The translations under genes were made by a program, and so were the position numbers. A DNA stretch of 64,000 nucleotides, from positions 795,001 to 859,000 of the forward strand of contig NZ_JABCRE010000002.1 in assembly GCF_012972675.1 (NCBI RefSeq), given 5' to 3'. Shown here piece by piece: positions 28,888 to 38,136 of the stretch; positions within the stretch are counted from its first letter, which is position 1; each line of letters starts with the position of its first letter. This DNA comes from Pontixanthobacter rizhaonensis (GTDB lineage Bacteria > Pseudomonadota > Alphaproteobacteria > Sphingomonadales > Sphingomonadaceae). Under the pieces are notes generated by a model, which was not told the DNA's origin, ran no database searches, and was given only the letters and a program-made list of their open reading frames with translations.

Positions 28888-29370
28888 ATGAAAGCAGTGC
28901 CTAGGATGAATAACACCAATAGACCAGCAGCGTTCCGGCGGGCCCAACTTCTTGGTTATGCAGGATTGCTGCCGCAGGCTATCGCCTTGGCTTTAGTACT
29001 GAGCGGCGGGGAGTGGAGCTGGATCGCTCTGGCCAGCAGTTTCGCCTATGCAGCTTTGATATTCAGCTTTCTTGGCGGAGTGTGGTGGGGCCAAGCATTG
29101 ACAGCTACCAATCCGCCTGTTTGGAGCTTCGCTGTCGCGGTTCTACCCAGTCTCATCGGACTTGCGCTGTTTTTGCCGTGGACATTGGGCTGGCCTTGGC
29201 CGGGGCCATCATTGTTCTGGCTGGGGCTGCTAATTTGCGCGTCGCCGCTGGTGGACCGGTCATTAGCCTTAGGAGACGCACTTTGGATGCGCCTCCGTTG
29301 GCATCTGTCGCTCGGTCTTGGCGGCTTAACCTTAGCCATCGCCTTAGCTGAATTTGCCCGGCGTGCCTGA
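28888..29370 (+). CDS. DUF3429 integral membrane protein
   Basis: 160 residues with about five hydrophobic segments (starting near residues 20, 43, 78, 108 and 140) and a Trp-rich FLGGVWWG motif typical of DUF3429. The function is unknown. Start alternatives are the ATG at 28,888 or 28,906. It shares a 30-bp divergent start region with the COQ8-like gene, so the two must have overlapping promoters. A near-perfect palindrome separates it from the convergent class II aldolase-like gene. Confidence 0.75.
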   Translation: MKAVPRMNNTNRPAAFRRAQLLGYAGLLPQAIALALVLSGGEWSWIALASSFAYAALIFSFLGGVWWGQALTATNPPVWSFAVAVLPSLIGLALFLPWTLGWPWPGPSLFWLGLLICASPLVDRSLALGDALWMRLRWHLSLGLGGLTLAIALAEFARRA

Positions 29371-29371
29371 C

Positions 29372-29395
29372 ATCACCGCCTTACTAGGCAGTGAT
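29372..29395. terminator. Palindrome between convergent genes
   Basis: ATCACCGCC (29,372-29,380) and AGGCAGTGAT (29,386-29,395) form a stem with one C/A mismatch around a TACT loop. It lies in the 43-bp gap between two convergent genes, a place expected for a bidirectional terminator. There is no strong T-tract on either strand. Confidence 0.4.
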
Positions 29396-29413
29396 CAGCC
29401 AAGCATGGTGTAA

Positions 29414-30256
29414 TCAATAATCGTAACCGGGGTTTGCCCGCTGGAGCTTGCGCATCAATCCGGGCCAGACCAAATTGTCCCCCAGTCCTTTGGCAAAAGC
29501 AGGGGCTGTTTGCTGGAATACGCGGGCACCCATTTCAGGGGGCTCTTCGTTCAAATGTTCTGCGCCGCCGACGGCTTGCGCAAGAATTTGTGTTTTGCAG
29601 GCGTTTTCTAGGAAATACATCCTGAGGAATGCGATTGCGCAGTTTTCGCCCATGGTCAGGGTGCCGTGATTGCGCAGGATCAGCAGGTTCTTTTCGCCAA
29701 TATCAGCAACGAGCCGTTCGCGCTCGTCCAAATCCAACGCGATGCCTTCGTAACCGTGATACGCAATGTCATCATACACTTGCATGGAGAATTGCGAGTA
29801 CCGGCGAAGTCCTTCCTTCTGGATCGACACCGCGATGCCATAGGGGGTGTGAACGTGGATCACGCATCCCGCGTCATGCCGTGCAGAGTGGACTGCGCTG
29901 TGAATGGTGAAACCCGCTGGATTGATGAAATACGGTGTGTCTTGTTTGATATTACCGTCAAGGTCGATCTTCACCAATGACGACGCGGTCATTTCATCAA
30001 ACATGACGCCGTAAGGATTGATCAGGAACCGTTCTTCGCCGTCTTCATCGGGAAGGCGTGCGGAAATATGCGTGAAGACCAGATCGGTCCAAGCGTGCAG
30101 CGCGCAAAGGCGGTACGTTGCCGCTAGCTCTTTTCGAACTGCCCATTCCGCGTCAGAGACTTTACCTTCCAAGCGCTCAATCGAAGATGGATCCGGGATG
30201 TCAAAACCAGGTGTCATGTTCACGGCGGCATTATCGGTTGGGGTGACGGCGTCCAT
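29414..30256 (-). CDS. Class II aldolase/adducin-family protein
   Basis: 280-residue zinc-dependent class II aldolase/adducin fold. The metal-binding histidines are visible in CVIHVHTPYGIAV and in the LLILRNHGTLTMGEN segment. This family includes fuculose- and ribulose-phosphate aldolases and epimerases, but longer members like this one, starting with a loose N-terminal tail, are usually uncharacterised. The ATG at 30,256 (MDAVTPTD) is preferred to an in-frame start eight codons earlier. It is monocistronic and its substrate cannot be told from context. Confidence 0.78.
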   Translation of the reverse strand: MDAVTPTDNAAVNMTPGFDIPDPSSIERLEGKVSDAEWAVRKELAATYRLCALHAWTDLVFTHISARLPDEDGEERFLINPYGVMFDEMTASSLVKIDLDGNIKQDTPYFINPAGFTIHSAVHSARHDAGCVIHVHTPYGIAVSIQKEGLRRYSQFSMQVYDDIAYHGYEGIALDLDERERLVADIGEKNLLILRNHGTLTMGENCAIAFLRMYFLENACKTQILAQAVGGAEHLNEEPPEMGARVFQQTAPAFAKGLGDNLVWPGLMRKLQRANPGYDY

Positions 30257-30412
30257 TGTCTCTCTCCTGCGGGAAACCAATTTTTATCACTGATAGCTCA
30301 TGGCGTATCGGTCCGCAATTGAAACCAAGTTGGCAACTTGCTGGAAATGTAACACCGATCTATGTCCGCACCCGTCTGCAAGCTGTGCAGGATGTAGTGA
30401 TGTGGGGGTGTC

Positions 30413-31414
30413 ATGAAGCGTTTCGGGTTGTTGTTGGCTGTTCTCGGCGTGGGTGCCGGATTGTATTTTGGGCTTTTCCACTATGCCCCTGACACCGATC
30501 AATCGGGCGGTTCTGGTATAGTAATCAGCCACAAAACGGCAGGTTTGGAACATCCTGAAAACAGCGAAGCTGGCTTGCGGGCATCATTGGAGATGAACGT
30601 GGAAGCAATCGAGCTGGACGTGCACGTCATCCGTGATGGTGAGGTTGTATTGCATCACGATCCTGTGCTCTCTGACTATAATTGCTTCGCAGAAAACGAC
30701 CCAACGAGGCTGATTGTTGCCCAACAGACGGTCGGAGATTTGAAGGGGCTGAACTGCCATAATCATAAAGTCGACAAACCTTATAAGATTTTGACCTTGG
30801 CTGATTTCCTGCAAATCTACAGTGAAAGCGACAAGACCAAAAAATTGCTGCTCGAAATTAAGGTGTGGGACGAGCTGATTAAGCACAATCCCTTGCATGT
30901 TGGTCTGGACAGTTCCGCAATGCATTATCCCGACAAAGACGTGGCTGCGGCCGTATATGATGTGCTGCGGCAGTTCCCTGCGGTTACGAATATCCAGTTC
31001 AATACATTCAGCCGATCCTTGTTGCTTGAACTAAGACAACAGAAACAGGCGGAGGAGGGGTTCGAGTTCGGATTGCTTTATAAAGGATATTACAATCCGA
31101 TAGCGATGGCCGGACCGGCACTCATCAAACGCAAGAAGTGTTATGATTTCTGTTGGACGCCAGATTACGCTGAAGTCCGTCAGTGGCTTGATGATAATGA
31201 TATTCGGACATTCATCCCAAATTATGATCAAGCCAGCAGCCTACCTTTTCGTAGGAGTTTTGCTGAACATATCATGGAAGATAAAGGGAATTTGGCGGTT
31301 ATTCCGTGGACTCTCAACACGGAAGAACAATGGGCGACGCACGAAAAAGAAGGCTTTGATGGGATCCTTACTGACAAGCCAGCGGCCTACTTGGCATGGC
31401 GGGCTGGGCGGTAG
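30413..31414 (+). CDS. Membrane-anchored glycerophosphodiester phosphodiesterase-like protein
   Basis: 333 residues. An N-terminal hydrophobic segment (about 4-24) suggests a membrane anchor or uncleaved signal, with the catalytic domain in the periplasm. The GDPD signature is present with changes: H40-K41 where HR is usual, PENS (48-51) for PENT, IELDVHV (66-72) for the metal ligands E67 and D69, and H82 in VVLHHDP. A C-terminal ILTDKP matches the family end. The Arg-to-Lys change at the substrate phosphate position may alter activity. Monocistronic. Confidence 0.8.
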   Translation: MKRFGLLLAVLGVGAGLYFGLFHYAPDTDQSGGSGIVISHKTAGLEHPENSEAGLRASLEMNVEAIELDVHVIRDGEVVLHHDPVLSDYNCFAENDPTRLIVAQQTVGDLKGLNCHNHKVDKPYKILTLADFLQIYSESDKTKKLLLEIKVWDELIKHNPLHVGLDSSAMHYPDKDVAAAVYDVLRQFPAVTNIQFNTFSRSLLLELRQQKQAEEGFEFGLLYKGYYNPIAMAGPALIKRKKCYDFCWTPDYAEVRQWLDDNDIRTFIPNYDQASSLPFRRSFAEHIMEDKGNLAVIPWTLNTEEQWATHEKEGFDGILTDKPAAYLAWRAGR

Positions 31415-31481
31415 TCTTAATGGTGTTGGTGAAGGTCACGGCGGGGTGGCAACGGCATAGGCACTTCGCTAATGTTGACTG

Positions 31482-32438
31482 ATGGTAGCTAAGGCAACTT
31501 CCCTCGATTCTCACGGCGAACGCCATTCAGAATGGCAATATCTCGATCTGATGCGTGAGATTTGGGAAACCGGCAGCGAGCGGGTTGATCGCACCGGGGT
31601 AGGCACCCGTTCCGTTTTTGGGACCATGCTGCGGTTTGATCTGGCTGATGGGCGGATGCCATTGCTTACAACCAAAAGGGTGTATTGGAAGACAGCCACG
31701 CGAGAGATGCTGTGGTTTCTGACGGGCGATACCAATATTCGCGAACTGTGCCGTCAGAACGTTCAAATCTGGACGGATTGGCCGCTCGACACGTATCGGC
31801 GCGAAACCGGCGAGGATATCAGCCGAGAGGATTTTGCAGCCCGTATCGTCGAAGATAGCGCCTTTGCTGCACGTTGGGGGGAACTTGGCCCGGTCTACGG
31901 CAAGCAATGGGTAGATTGGCCCACATATGAAGCCGACGGCAATGGCGGGTTTCGCAAGGGCGAGGGGATCAACCAAGTGGCTGAGGTGATTGAGTCCTTG
32001 CGCCATAATCCGGGCAGTAGGCGCCACATTATCGAGGGCTGGAATGTTGCGGAGCTCAATCAGATGGCGCTGCCGCCGTGCCACAAAACATATCAGTTCC
32101 ATGTTGCTGACGGACGCTTGAATTGCGCGTTGTATCAGCGCAGCTGTGACGTCGCACTCGGCCTGCCATTCAACTTGTGGTCGGGCGCATTGTTGCAGCG
32201 GATGATTGCACAGCAGACCGATCTGGAGCCGGGTGAATTTGTCTGGATGGGCGGCGACACACATCTCTACCTCAACCATGACGAGCTGATTTCCGAGCAA
32301 TTGCAGCGTCAGCCGGAGGGGAGCCCCAGGCTTGAAATTACGCGCAGGCCAGAATCGATATTTGATTATCGGATAGAGGATTTCGTGGTGACGGATTACA
32401 CCCCGCAAGGCGCGTTAAAGGCCCCGATTGCAGTTTAG
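31482..32438 (+). CDS. thyA: Thymidylate synthase ThyA
   Basis: 318-residue folate-dependent thymidylate synthase making dTMP from dUMP with methylene-THF. The nucleophile is Cys200 in LPPCHKTYQF, and RSCDVALGLPFN follows with the substrate-binding Asn. The protein is longer than the 264-residue E. coli enzyme because of an insertion (about residues 105-140, including ETGEDISREDFAARI), a known length class. The ATG at 31,482 is used; it lies 67 bp after the phosphodiesterase gene. Confidence 0.95.
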   Translation: MVAKATSLDSHGERHSEWQYLDLMREIWETGSERVDRTGVGTRSVFGTMLRFDLADGRMPLLTTKRVYWKTATREMLWFLTGDTNIRELCRQNVQIWTDWPLDTYRRETGEDISREDFAARIVEDSAFAARWGELGPVYGKQWVDWPTYEADGNGGFRKGEGINQVAEVIESLRHNPGSRRHIIEGWNVAELNQMALPPCHKTYQFHVADGRLNCALYQRSCDVALGLPFNLWSGALLQRMIAQQTDLEPGEFVWMGGDTHLYLNHDELISEQLQRQPEGSPRLEITRRPESIFDYRIEDFVVTDYTPQGALKAPIAV

Positions 32439-32544
32439 ACCACACCGCTTGACCCGAAAGCCGTTGTGAAATAAAATAACCCAATTGAGAAAGATTGCGT
32501 CGCGCAATTGTGGTGACTACGCCACCCTTTGGGAGAGCATGATT

Positions 32545-33861
32545 ATGGCCAAACGGCCCATCGAAGCTGGCGATCAAGCTGCGGATAATCGCGCCAACCA
32601 GCCGTCTTTGACGCTTCACGTGCCCGAGCCGACATACCGGCCGGGTGATCCTGTTGATTTTGCCCATTTAGAAATTCCGGATGCTGGCAACCAGGCGCGG
32701 CCTGATGAGCAATGCGAAGCAAAAGAGACGCTGCCGCTTTGCTATGATTTGGTTCGGGTACTTGGTGATGACAACAAAGCCTACGGCCCATGGGATCCGA
32801 AGCTGGACCCGGAAATCCTGCGCACAATGCTTGGTCATTTTGCAATGGTCCGTGCATTCGATGAACGGATGTTCCGCGGCCAGCGGCAGGGCAAAACCAG
32901 CTTCTACATGAAATGTACCGGGGAAGAGGCAACTTCGATTTCGGCGGCAATGGCACTCGCCAGCGATGACATGATTTTCCCTTCCTATAGGCAACAAGGG
33001 ATATTGATCCAGCGCGGCTATCCGCTCGTCGATATGATCAACCAGATATATTCCAACAAAGGCGACAAGCTCAAAGGCCGTCAGCTGCCAATCATGTATT
33101 CGAGCCGCAAGCATTCCTTCTTCTCGATCAGCGGGAATCTCGCGACGCAAACTCCGCAAGCGGTGGGCTGGGCGATGGCGAGTGCAATCAAAGGAGACAC
33201 TCGGATCGCGGCCACTTGGGTGGGTGAGGGGTCAACTGCCGAAGGCGACTTCCACTCGGCTTGCACTTTTGCTGCCGTTTACAATGCGCCGGTTATTCTC
33301 AATGTGGTCAACAATCAGTGGGCCATCTCAAGCTTCTCAGGCTTTGCGGGTGCAGAGCGCACCACTTTCGCTGCGCGCGCGTTGGGTTATGGCATCGCTG
33401 GTATCAGAGTGGACGGGAATGATCCGCTGGCGGTTTATGCAGCGGAACAATGGGCTGCTAATCGGGCGCGGGCCAATGGCGGGCCAACGCTTATCGAACA
33501 CTTTACCTATCGCGCAGAAGGCCATTCCACATCTGATGATCCCAGTGGTTACCGTTCTGCGCAGGAGCGGGACGAATGGCCATTGGGTGATCCTGTAACC
33601 CGGCTGAAAAACCACCTGATCGCGCTGGGCGAGTGGGATGAAGACCGTCAGGCAGCAATGGATTTGGCCTGCGCAGAGGAAGTCAAAGTGGCGACCAAGC
33701 AAGCCGAACAGAACGGCATTCTCGGGCACGGTTTGCACCATCCATTCCGCACGATGTTTGAAGACGTCTTTGAAGAGCTACCTTGGCATCTGAAAGAGCA
33801 GAGCGAACAAGCGATCCGTGAACGAGAGACCAAGTTTCCCGAAGGGAGGCCCGGCACATGA
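32545..33861 (+). CDS. bkdA1: Branched-chain 2-oxoacid dehydrogenase E1 alpha
   Basis: 438-residue ThDP-binding E1 alpha subunit. With E1 beta and E2 it decarboxylates the 2-oxoacids from Val, Leu and Ile to branched acyl-CoAs. The ThDP/Mg motif starts at about residue 228 with GEGSTAEGDFHSA and ends in NN. The SRKHSFFSISGNLATQ and RAEGHSTSDDPSGYR segments, with the two serines equivalent to mammalian phosphorylation sites, are typical of branched-chain rather than pyruvate enzymes. ATG 32,545 (MAKRPIEAG) or 32,539 are both possible. ATGA overlap with E1 beta. Confidence 0.9.
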   Translation: MAKRPIEAGDQAADNRANQPSLTLHVPEPTYRPGDPVDFAHLEIPDAGNQARPDEQCEAKETLPLCYDLVRVLGDDNKAYGPWDPKLDPEILRTMLGHFAMVRAFDERMFRGQRQGKTSFYMKCTGEEATSISAAMALASDDMIFPSYRQQGILIQRGYPLVDMINQIYSNKGDKLKGRQLPIMYSSRKHSFFSISGNLATQTPQAVGWAMASAIKGDTRIAATWVGEGSTAEGDFHSACTFAAVYNAPVILNVVNNQWAISSFSGFAGAERTTFAARALGYGIAGIRVDGNDPLAVYAAEQWAANRARANGGPTLIEHFTYRAEGHSTSDDPSGYRSAQERDEWPLGDPVTRLKNHLIALGEWDEDRQAAMDLACAEEVKVATKQAEQNGILGHGLHHPFRTMFEDVFEELPWHLKEQSEQAIRERETKFPEGRPGT

Positions 33862-34919
33862 CCGCTGATGTAGAAAACAAGCCAAGTGTCCCGGCAGAGG
33901 GCGGCGAGCGCCGGCTCAATATGATTGAGGCCATTAACGAAGCGCTTGATATCAAGATGACCGAGGATCCGGACATCGTCGTGATGGGCGAAGATGTCGG
34001 ATATTTCGGCGGCGTTTTTCGCGCGACAGCCGGCCTGCAAGAAAAGCACGGCAAAAACCGCGTGTTTGATACGCCAATCTCTGAATGCGGGATTATTGGT
34101 GCCGCAGTGGGGATGGGGGCGTATGGCCTGCGTCCTGTTCCGGAAATTCAGTTCGCGGACTATATCTATCCCGGTCTTGACCAACTTATTTCAGAGGCGG
34201 CCCGGCTGCGGTATCGGTCCGCTGCGGACTATATTGCTCCCCTGACTGTTCGCTCTCCATTCGGCGGCGGTATTTTTGGCGGCCAAACCCATAGTCAAAG
34301 TCCGGAAGCTCTATTTGCCCACGTTGCCGGGTTGAAAACAGTCATTCCCGCCACGCCGTATGACGCGAAGGGACTGTTGATTTCTGCCATTGAAGACAAT
34401 GACCCCGTCATCTTTTTTGAACCCAAACGGATCTATAACGCGCCGTTTACCGGCTATTATGACAAACCTGTCGAACCGTGGAAGACACACCGCGATAGCG
34501 TTGTTCCAGAAGGGCGCTACACCGTACCTCTGGGCAAAGCGCGGACTGTTCAAGAAGGCGAGGCTTTGACCGTATTGGCATATGGAACAATGGTTCATGT
34601 GGCGGAGGCCGTTTGCCGCGAAAAGGGCATTGATGCCGAGATACTGGACCTCAGAACGATTGTTCCGCTTGATATCGAAGCGATTGAAAAGTCGGTCGAG
34701 AAGACTGGCAAATGTCTGATAGTTCACGAGGCAACGCGGACTTCCGGTTTCGGTGCTGAATTGTCTGCTTTGGTGACAGAACGATGTTTCTACCACCTCG
34801 AAGCGCCGGTTGAGCGAGTGACCGGTTTCGATACACCCTATCCGCACAGCCTTGAGTGGGCATATTTCCCGGGCCCCGTCCGTATTGGCGAAGCCCTCGA
34901 CAAATTGATGAGCGAGTAA
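33858..34919 (+). CDS. bkdA2: Branched-chain 2-oxoacid dehydrogenase E1 beta
   Basis: 353-residue transketolase-like E1 beta subunit that completes the alpha2-beta2 decarboxylase. The family segment VVMGEDVGYFGGVFRATAGL is at about residues 40-59, with DTPISECGIIG, PFGGGIFGGQTHSQSPEA and the C-terminal domain GYDTPYPHS-like region (GFDTPYPHSLEW). Translation start overlaps the E1 alpha stop (ATGA); E2 begins 4 bp after its stop. E1 and E2 are therefore one operon. Confidence 0.92.
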   Translation: MTADVENKPSVPAEGGERRLNMIEAINEALDIKMTEDPDIVVMGEDVGYFGGVFRATAGLQEKHGKNRVFDTPISECGIIGAAVGMGAYGLRPVPEIQFADYIYPGLDQLISEAARLRYRSAADYIAPLTVRSPFGGGIFGGQTHSQSPEALFAHVAGLKTVIPATPYDAKGLLISAIEDNDPVIFFEPKRIYNAPFTGYYDKPVEPWKTHRDSVVPEGRYTVPLGKARTVQEGEALTVLAYGTMVHVAEAVCREKGIDAEILDLRTIVPLDIEAIEKSVEKTGKCLIVHEATRTSGFGAELSALVTERCFYHLEAPVERVTGFDTPYPHSLEWAYFPGPVRIGEALDKLMSE

Positions 34920-34923
34920 CGCT

Positions 34924-36186
34924 ATGAGCCGTTTCACATTCAATATGCCCGATATCGGTGAAGGTATTGCAGAGGCCGAAATCGTCGAATGGAATGTCGG
35001 CGTCGGTGATCATGTCGAAGAAGATCAAGAGATCGTTGCGATGATGACCGACAAAGCCACTGTCGCGATGGAAAGTCCTGTTACCGGGACAATTGTGGAA
35101 GTTGCCGGGGAAGTGGGCGACATGGTGGCGATTGGCTCTATGTTGGTCGTCGTTGAGATAGAAGGCGGGGGTGCTGAAGACGCTGTCGAGGCCGCTGAGC
35201 CGTCAGTCACCGTTGAGCAGACGCTGGCTCCAGTGCCAGAAACACCAGAGCCTGCGCCAACAGCTGTCGTAGAACCAAAACCGGAACCCGCGCCTGCGCG
35301 GGTTTCCACCACTGCGAAAGTGCTGGCCAGCCCTGCAGTCCGCCAGCGCGCGAAAGACATCGGCATTGATCTTGCCGAGGTAAAACCGGCTGATGGAAAC
35401 CGCGTGCGGCACGCCGATCTTGATGCGTTTCTTTCATACAATGCAGGCAGCGGTTTCTCGGCAGCTTCCGTGAAGCGCGATGATGAAGAACTGAAAGTTA
35501 TTGGCCTGCGTAAGCGCATCGCCCAGAACATGGCCGCGTCAAAGCGGAATATCCCGCATTTCTCCTATGTAGAGGAAGTGGACGTAACCGATATGGAAGT
35601 GATGCGTGCAGACCTCAACGCTCACCGTGGCAGCAAACCAAAGCTAACGATGATGCCGCTGCTGATAACAGCGATCTGCAAACTCATACCGCAATTCCCG
35701 ATGATCAATGCGCGGTTTGATGATGAAGCGAACATTGTCACGCGGCATGGCGCGGTGCATTTGGGAATGGCGACTCAAACCGATGGCGGTTTAATGGTCC
35801 CGGTAATTCGAGATGCGCAGGCGTTGAATATCTGGCAGTTGGCACGAGAGATCGGGCGGCTAGCAGAAGCAGCACGCGACGGTTCCGCGACTTCGCAAGA
35901 GCTTTCCGGTTCTACCTTGACCTTGACCTCGCTTGGGCCGTTGGGCGGGGTGGCCACAACGCCGGTTATTAACCGCCCGGAAGTGGCGATTATCGGGCCG
36001 AACCGGATTATCGAACGGCCGATGTTTGTATCTGATGGCAATGGCGGTGAACGGATTGAGAAGCGCAAGCTGATGAATATCTCGATCAGCTGTGATCACC
36101 GGGTCGTGGACGGCTATGACGCGGCAAGCTTTATCCAGGAGTTCAAGAAGCTGGTCGAAACACCCGTCTTGCTGCTGGCTGACTGA
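34924..36186 (+). CDS. bkdB: Branched-chain 2-oxoacid dehydrogenase E2 (lipoyl acyltransferase)
   Basis: 420 residues in three modules. One lipoyl domain (1-80) has the modified Lys44 in MMTDKATVAME. A Pro/Ala/Glu-rich linker follows, then a peripheral subunit-binding domain (about 133-170, LASPAVRQRAKDIGIDL). The catalytic domain ends with the active-site DHRVVDG at about 391-397. It transfers the branched acyl group to CoA. The E3 gene (lpd) is not in the window, so the complex must share E3 from elsewhere. The end is 10 bp from a convergent exported-protein gene. Confidence 0.93.
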   Translation: MSRFTFNMPDIGEGIAEAEIVEWNVGVGDHVEEDQEIVAMMTDKATVAMESPVTGTIVEVAGEVGDMVAIGSMLVVVEIEGGGAEDAVEAAEPSVTVEQTLAPVPETPEPAPTAVVEPKPEPAPARVSTTAKVLASPAVRQRAKDIGIDLAEVKPADGNRVRHADLDAFLSYNAGSGFSAASVKRDDEELKVIGLRKRIAQNMAASKRNIPHFSYVEEVDVTDMEVMRADLNAHRGSKPKLTMMPLLITAICKLIPQFPMINARFDDEANIVTRHGAVHLGMATQTDGGLMVPVIRDAQALNIWQLAREIGRLAEAARDGSATSQELSGSTLTLTSLGPLGGVATTPVINRPEVAIIGPNRIIERPMFVSDGNGGERIEKRKLMNISISCDHRVVDGYDAASFIQEFKKLVETPVLLLAD

Positions 36187-36196
36187 CGGTTAAGTT

Positions 36197-36646
36197 TTAG
36201 CGGACAATCGCGCTATATGTGATTTTGCCGGAACCGTTAGCGGATTGGTGGGACGGTATGGTCCATCGCAAATGGGTTACGTCCTCGACCGATGCGCGGC
36301 GCGATCCGAAGCGGTCATTGACCCGCAATGTTCCGATTCGCCCCCAGCTGCGGCCATTATCAATCGACACAATTTGCCCGTCATGGCTGCTGCTTTTGAA
36401 TTTGAGATGTTTAGGGATTGGGCTGGACACGACGAAACTTTTACGAGCTCCGTCGGAACGCCAATCGACAACCAGAACGACCGTGTCACCCCGGGTCAGA
36501 GAAGTGGCCGGCTCTATTGAGCGTGTCTTGCCATTGTCGGACATTCTTTCGACATAGGCAGCACGGGATAGCTCAATCTGTGCCTGAACGGCGGTCGTAC
36601 CGAAAAACGCGCTTGCGCACATGGTCAGAATAATCGCGCTACGCAT
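36197..36646 (-). CDS. Exported protein of unknown function
   Basis: 149 residues. The ATG at 36,646 is followed by a signal peptide (MRSAIILTMCASAFFG, then TTAVQAQ with likely cleavage after AQA). The mature part (about 125 residues) is predicted beta-rich, with RGDTVVLVVDWRS, a VSIDNGRSWG segment and a terminal KITYSAIVR. This recalls surface proteins with repeat-type Ig-like domains, but I cannot name a family. It has no cysteine in the mature part. Convergent with the E2 gene. Confidence 0.65.
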   Translation of the reverse strand: MRSAIILTMCASAFFGTTAVQAQIELSRAAYVERMSDNGKTRSIEPATSLTRGDTVVLVVDWRSDGARKSFVVSSPIPKHLKFKSSSHDGQIVSIDNGRSWGRIGTLRVNDRFGSRRASVEDVTHLRWTIPSHQSANGSGKITYSAIVR

Positions 36647-36839
36647 AGTTCCCTCCATCCCTTGCTTGAGATTGGAAGTGCACTGCCGATGAGAGGCGAA
36701 AATATGGTTAATGGGGCGAAAAAACGCGCAAGAATCCACTAAGTCACAATCTTGGCACATTTTGATGTTTTTGAGCGTTGACAGCCAAAAGAAGCTGCCC
36801 TAACTGCGCCTCTCCCAAGCGGTGCTTGCCCAAATATAC

Positions 36840-36916
<77 letters not shown>

Positions 36917-36997
36917 CTTGGGAATTTTAAAAAAATAAACGTTGCGATACCGGCGGTTGCTGGAATCGCGTGCTGTCAATCTGCAATCTCGATGGCT

Positions 36998-37870
36998 CTA
37001 CCTGGACGGGGCGCAGCCGATGCGGTCGCGGTTCTTATTCAGAACCCAGCTTGCGGCATTGTTCAAAAAACGGCCATAGTTTGGGGTGTCATAGGGCTGA
37101 TAGCTATGCCCGGCGGCTGAATACACAGCGCGTGCGTCTCCCATACATCTGGCCCAAGCAATGGGGTGGTCTGCCGGCTTGTCTCCCATTCGTAAATCTT
37201 CGCGGTCGCCATACACCAAATTTTCTGGAGAATAGCTCGCCTCGTCCAAGCCGATGAGAGGCACACTGCCCGCCAGATATTCCATGTCTTCGAAGCTGTA
37301 CCACTCATCTGTTTGGATCCAGTGGGACGGCAATCCGCGCATTATGGGGTGCTGTTCGGCCAGCGACACTAGTTTTGCCGATTGAAATTGGGGGTCTGCG
37401 GGGTGCCCGATAAATTCTGGACCAATCACTTCGCGATCGAACCATTTCCACGATGAATGGGACGCGTCACCAGCGCTGTGTAGCGCCACCAATGCGTTGC
37501 CTTTTGCGAACCAAGTTTCAAACGCCTCCTGTTGTTCTTTGGATAGCGCATCACCGGACATATTGTTGAAAATGACTAGGTCAAAACGGGCCAATTGCTC
37601 GTCATTAAATATTGCGGCGTTGGAGGTAGTGAAAAACCCCATATTCAAATCGTCTGCCAGTTCTGCGAAATAGCGATCCGCACCGGCAATGCCCTTATCG
37701 TGGCGATAACTCCGCGTCTTTGAGAATACCAATATCGCGGGCTCGGCCATATATTGGTTGAGCGCAGGCCTTACAGTGTCGTGCGGTGGATGAGGGGCGG
37801 TCTCGCTCGCCAATGATGCCGGGTTCAAGCTGAAGAGAACAAGCAGAGTCAATAGATGTCGAAAGCGCAT
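36998..37870 (-). CDS. Exported ThuA-like domain protein
   Basis: 290 residues with a signal peptide (MRFRHLLTLLVLFSLNPASLAS). The mature protein is a ThuA/trehalose-utilisation fold, a glutamine-amidotransferase-like fold without known catalysis: ILVFSKTRSYRHDKGI, FDLVIFNNMSGD, ALVALHSAGDASHSSWKWFDR and the C-terminal HPIAWARCMGDARAVYSAAGHS are typical. Such domains occur in sugar-related secreted proteins of marine bacteria. No carbohydrate genes flank it, so the substrate is open. Confidence 0.8.
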   Translation of the reverse strand: MRFRHLLTLLVLFSLNPASLASETAPHPPHDTVRPALNQYMAEPAILVFSKTRSYRHDKGIAGADRYFAELADDLNMGFFTTSNAAIFNDEQLARFDLVIFNNMSGDALSKEQQEAFETWFAKGNALVALHSAGDASHSSWKWFDREVIGPEFIGHPADPQFQSAKLVSLAEQHPIMRGLPSHWIQTDEWYSFEDMEYLAGSVPLIGLDEASYSPENLVYGDREDLRMGDKPADHPIAWARCMGDARAVYSAAGHSYQPYDTPNYGRFLNNAASWVLNKNRDRIGCAPSR

Positions 37871-37920
37871 AAGCGGGATAGTAACACCTCGCTATTTTTT
37901 GGCTAGAAGCTGATTTCAGC

Positions 37921-38136
37921 CTACCCCCACTTGCCTGTTTCCATCCAGATCAGGAACCGTTTGAGTGGAAGAAGCCAGATCAGGCCGAAAAATAGATACA
38001 CCACAGTTTGCGCCAGTGCGTGCCAATCACCCACAATTTCAGGGACGTAACGCGCTATGATTATCCCATAGACCATCAAGGCTATCAGTAGCCCGAGGAT
38101 ACCAAGAGGAATTCTACCAGTGGGTTCTTCGCGCAT
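37921..38136 (-). CDS. DUF2842 membrane protein
   Basis: 71 residues with two hydrophobic helices (about 10-29 and 40-60) joined by a short loop, matching the alphaproteobacterial DUF2842 family (ending WLLPLKRFLIWMETGKWG). Function unknown. Its ATG shares one base with the stop of the cyclo-ligase gene (TGATG), so it is translated in the same transcript. Confidence 0.8.
   Translation of the reverse strand: MREEPTGRIPLGILGLLIALMVYGIIIARYVPEIVGDWHALAQTVVYLFFGLIWLLPLKRFLIWMETGKWG

Noticed and set aside
32485-32544. TTG-initiated extension of the E1 alpha gene
   Set aside because: Extra residues MRKIASRNCGDYATLW have no family similarity and the ATGs at 32,539 and 32,545 are in a better position.
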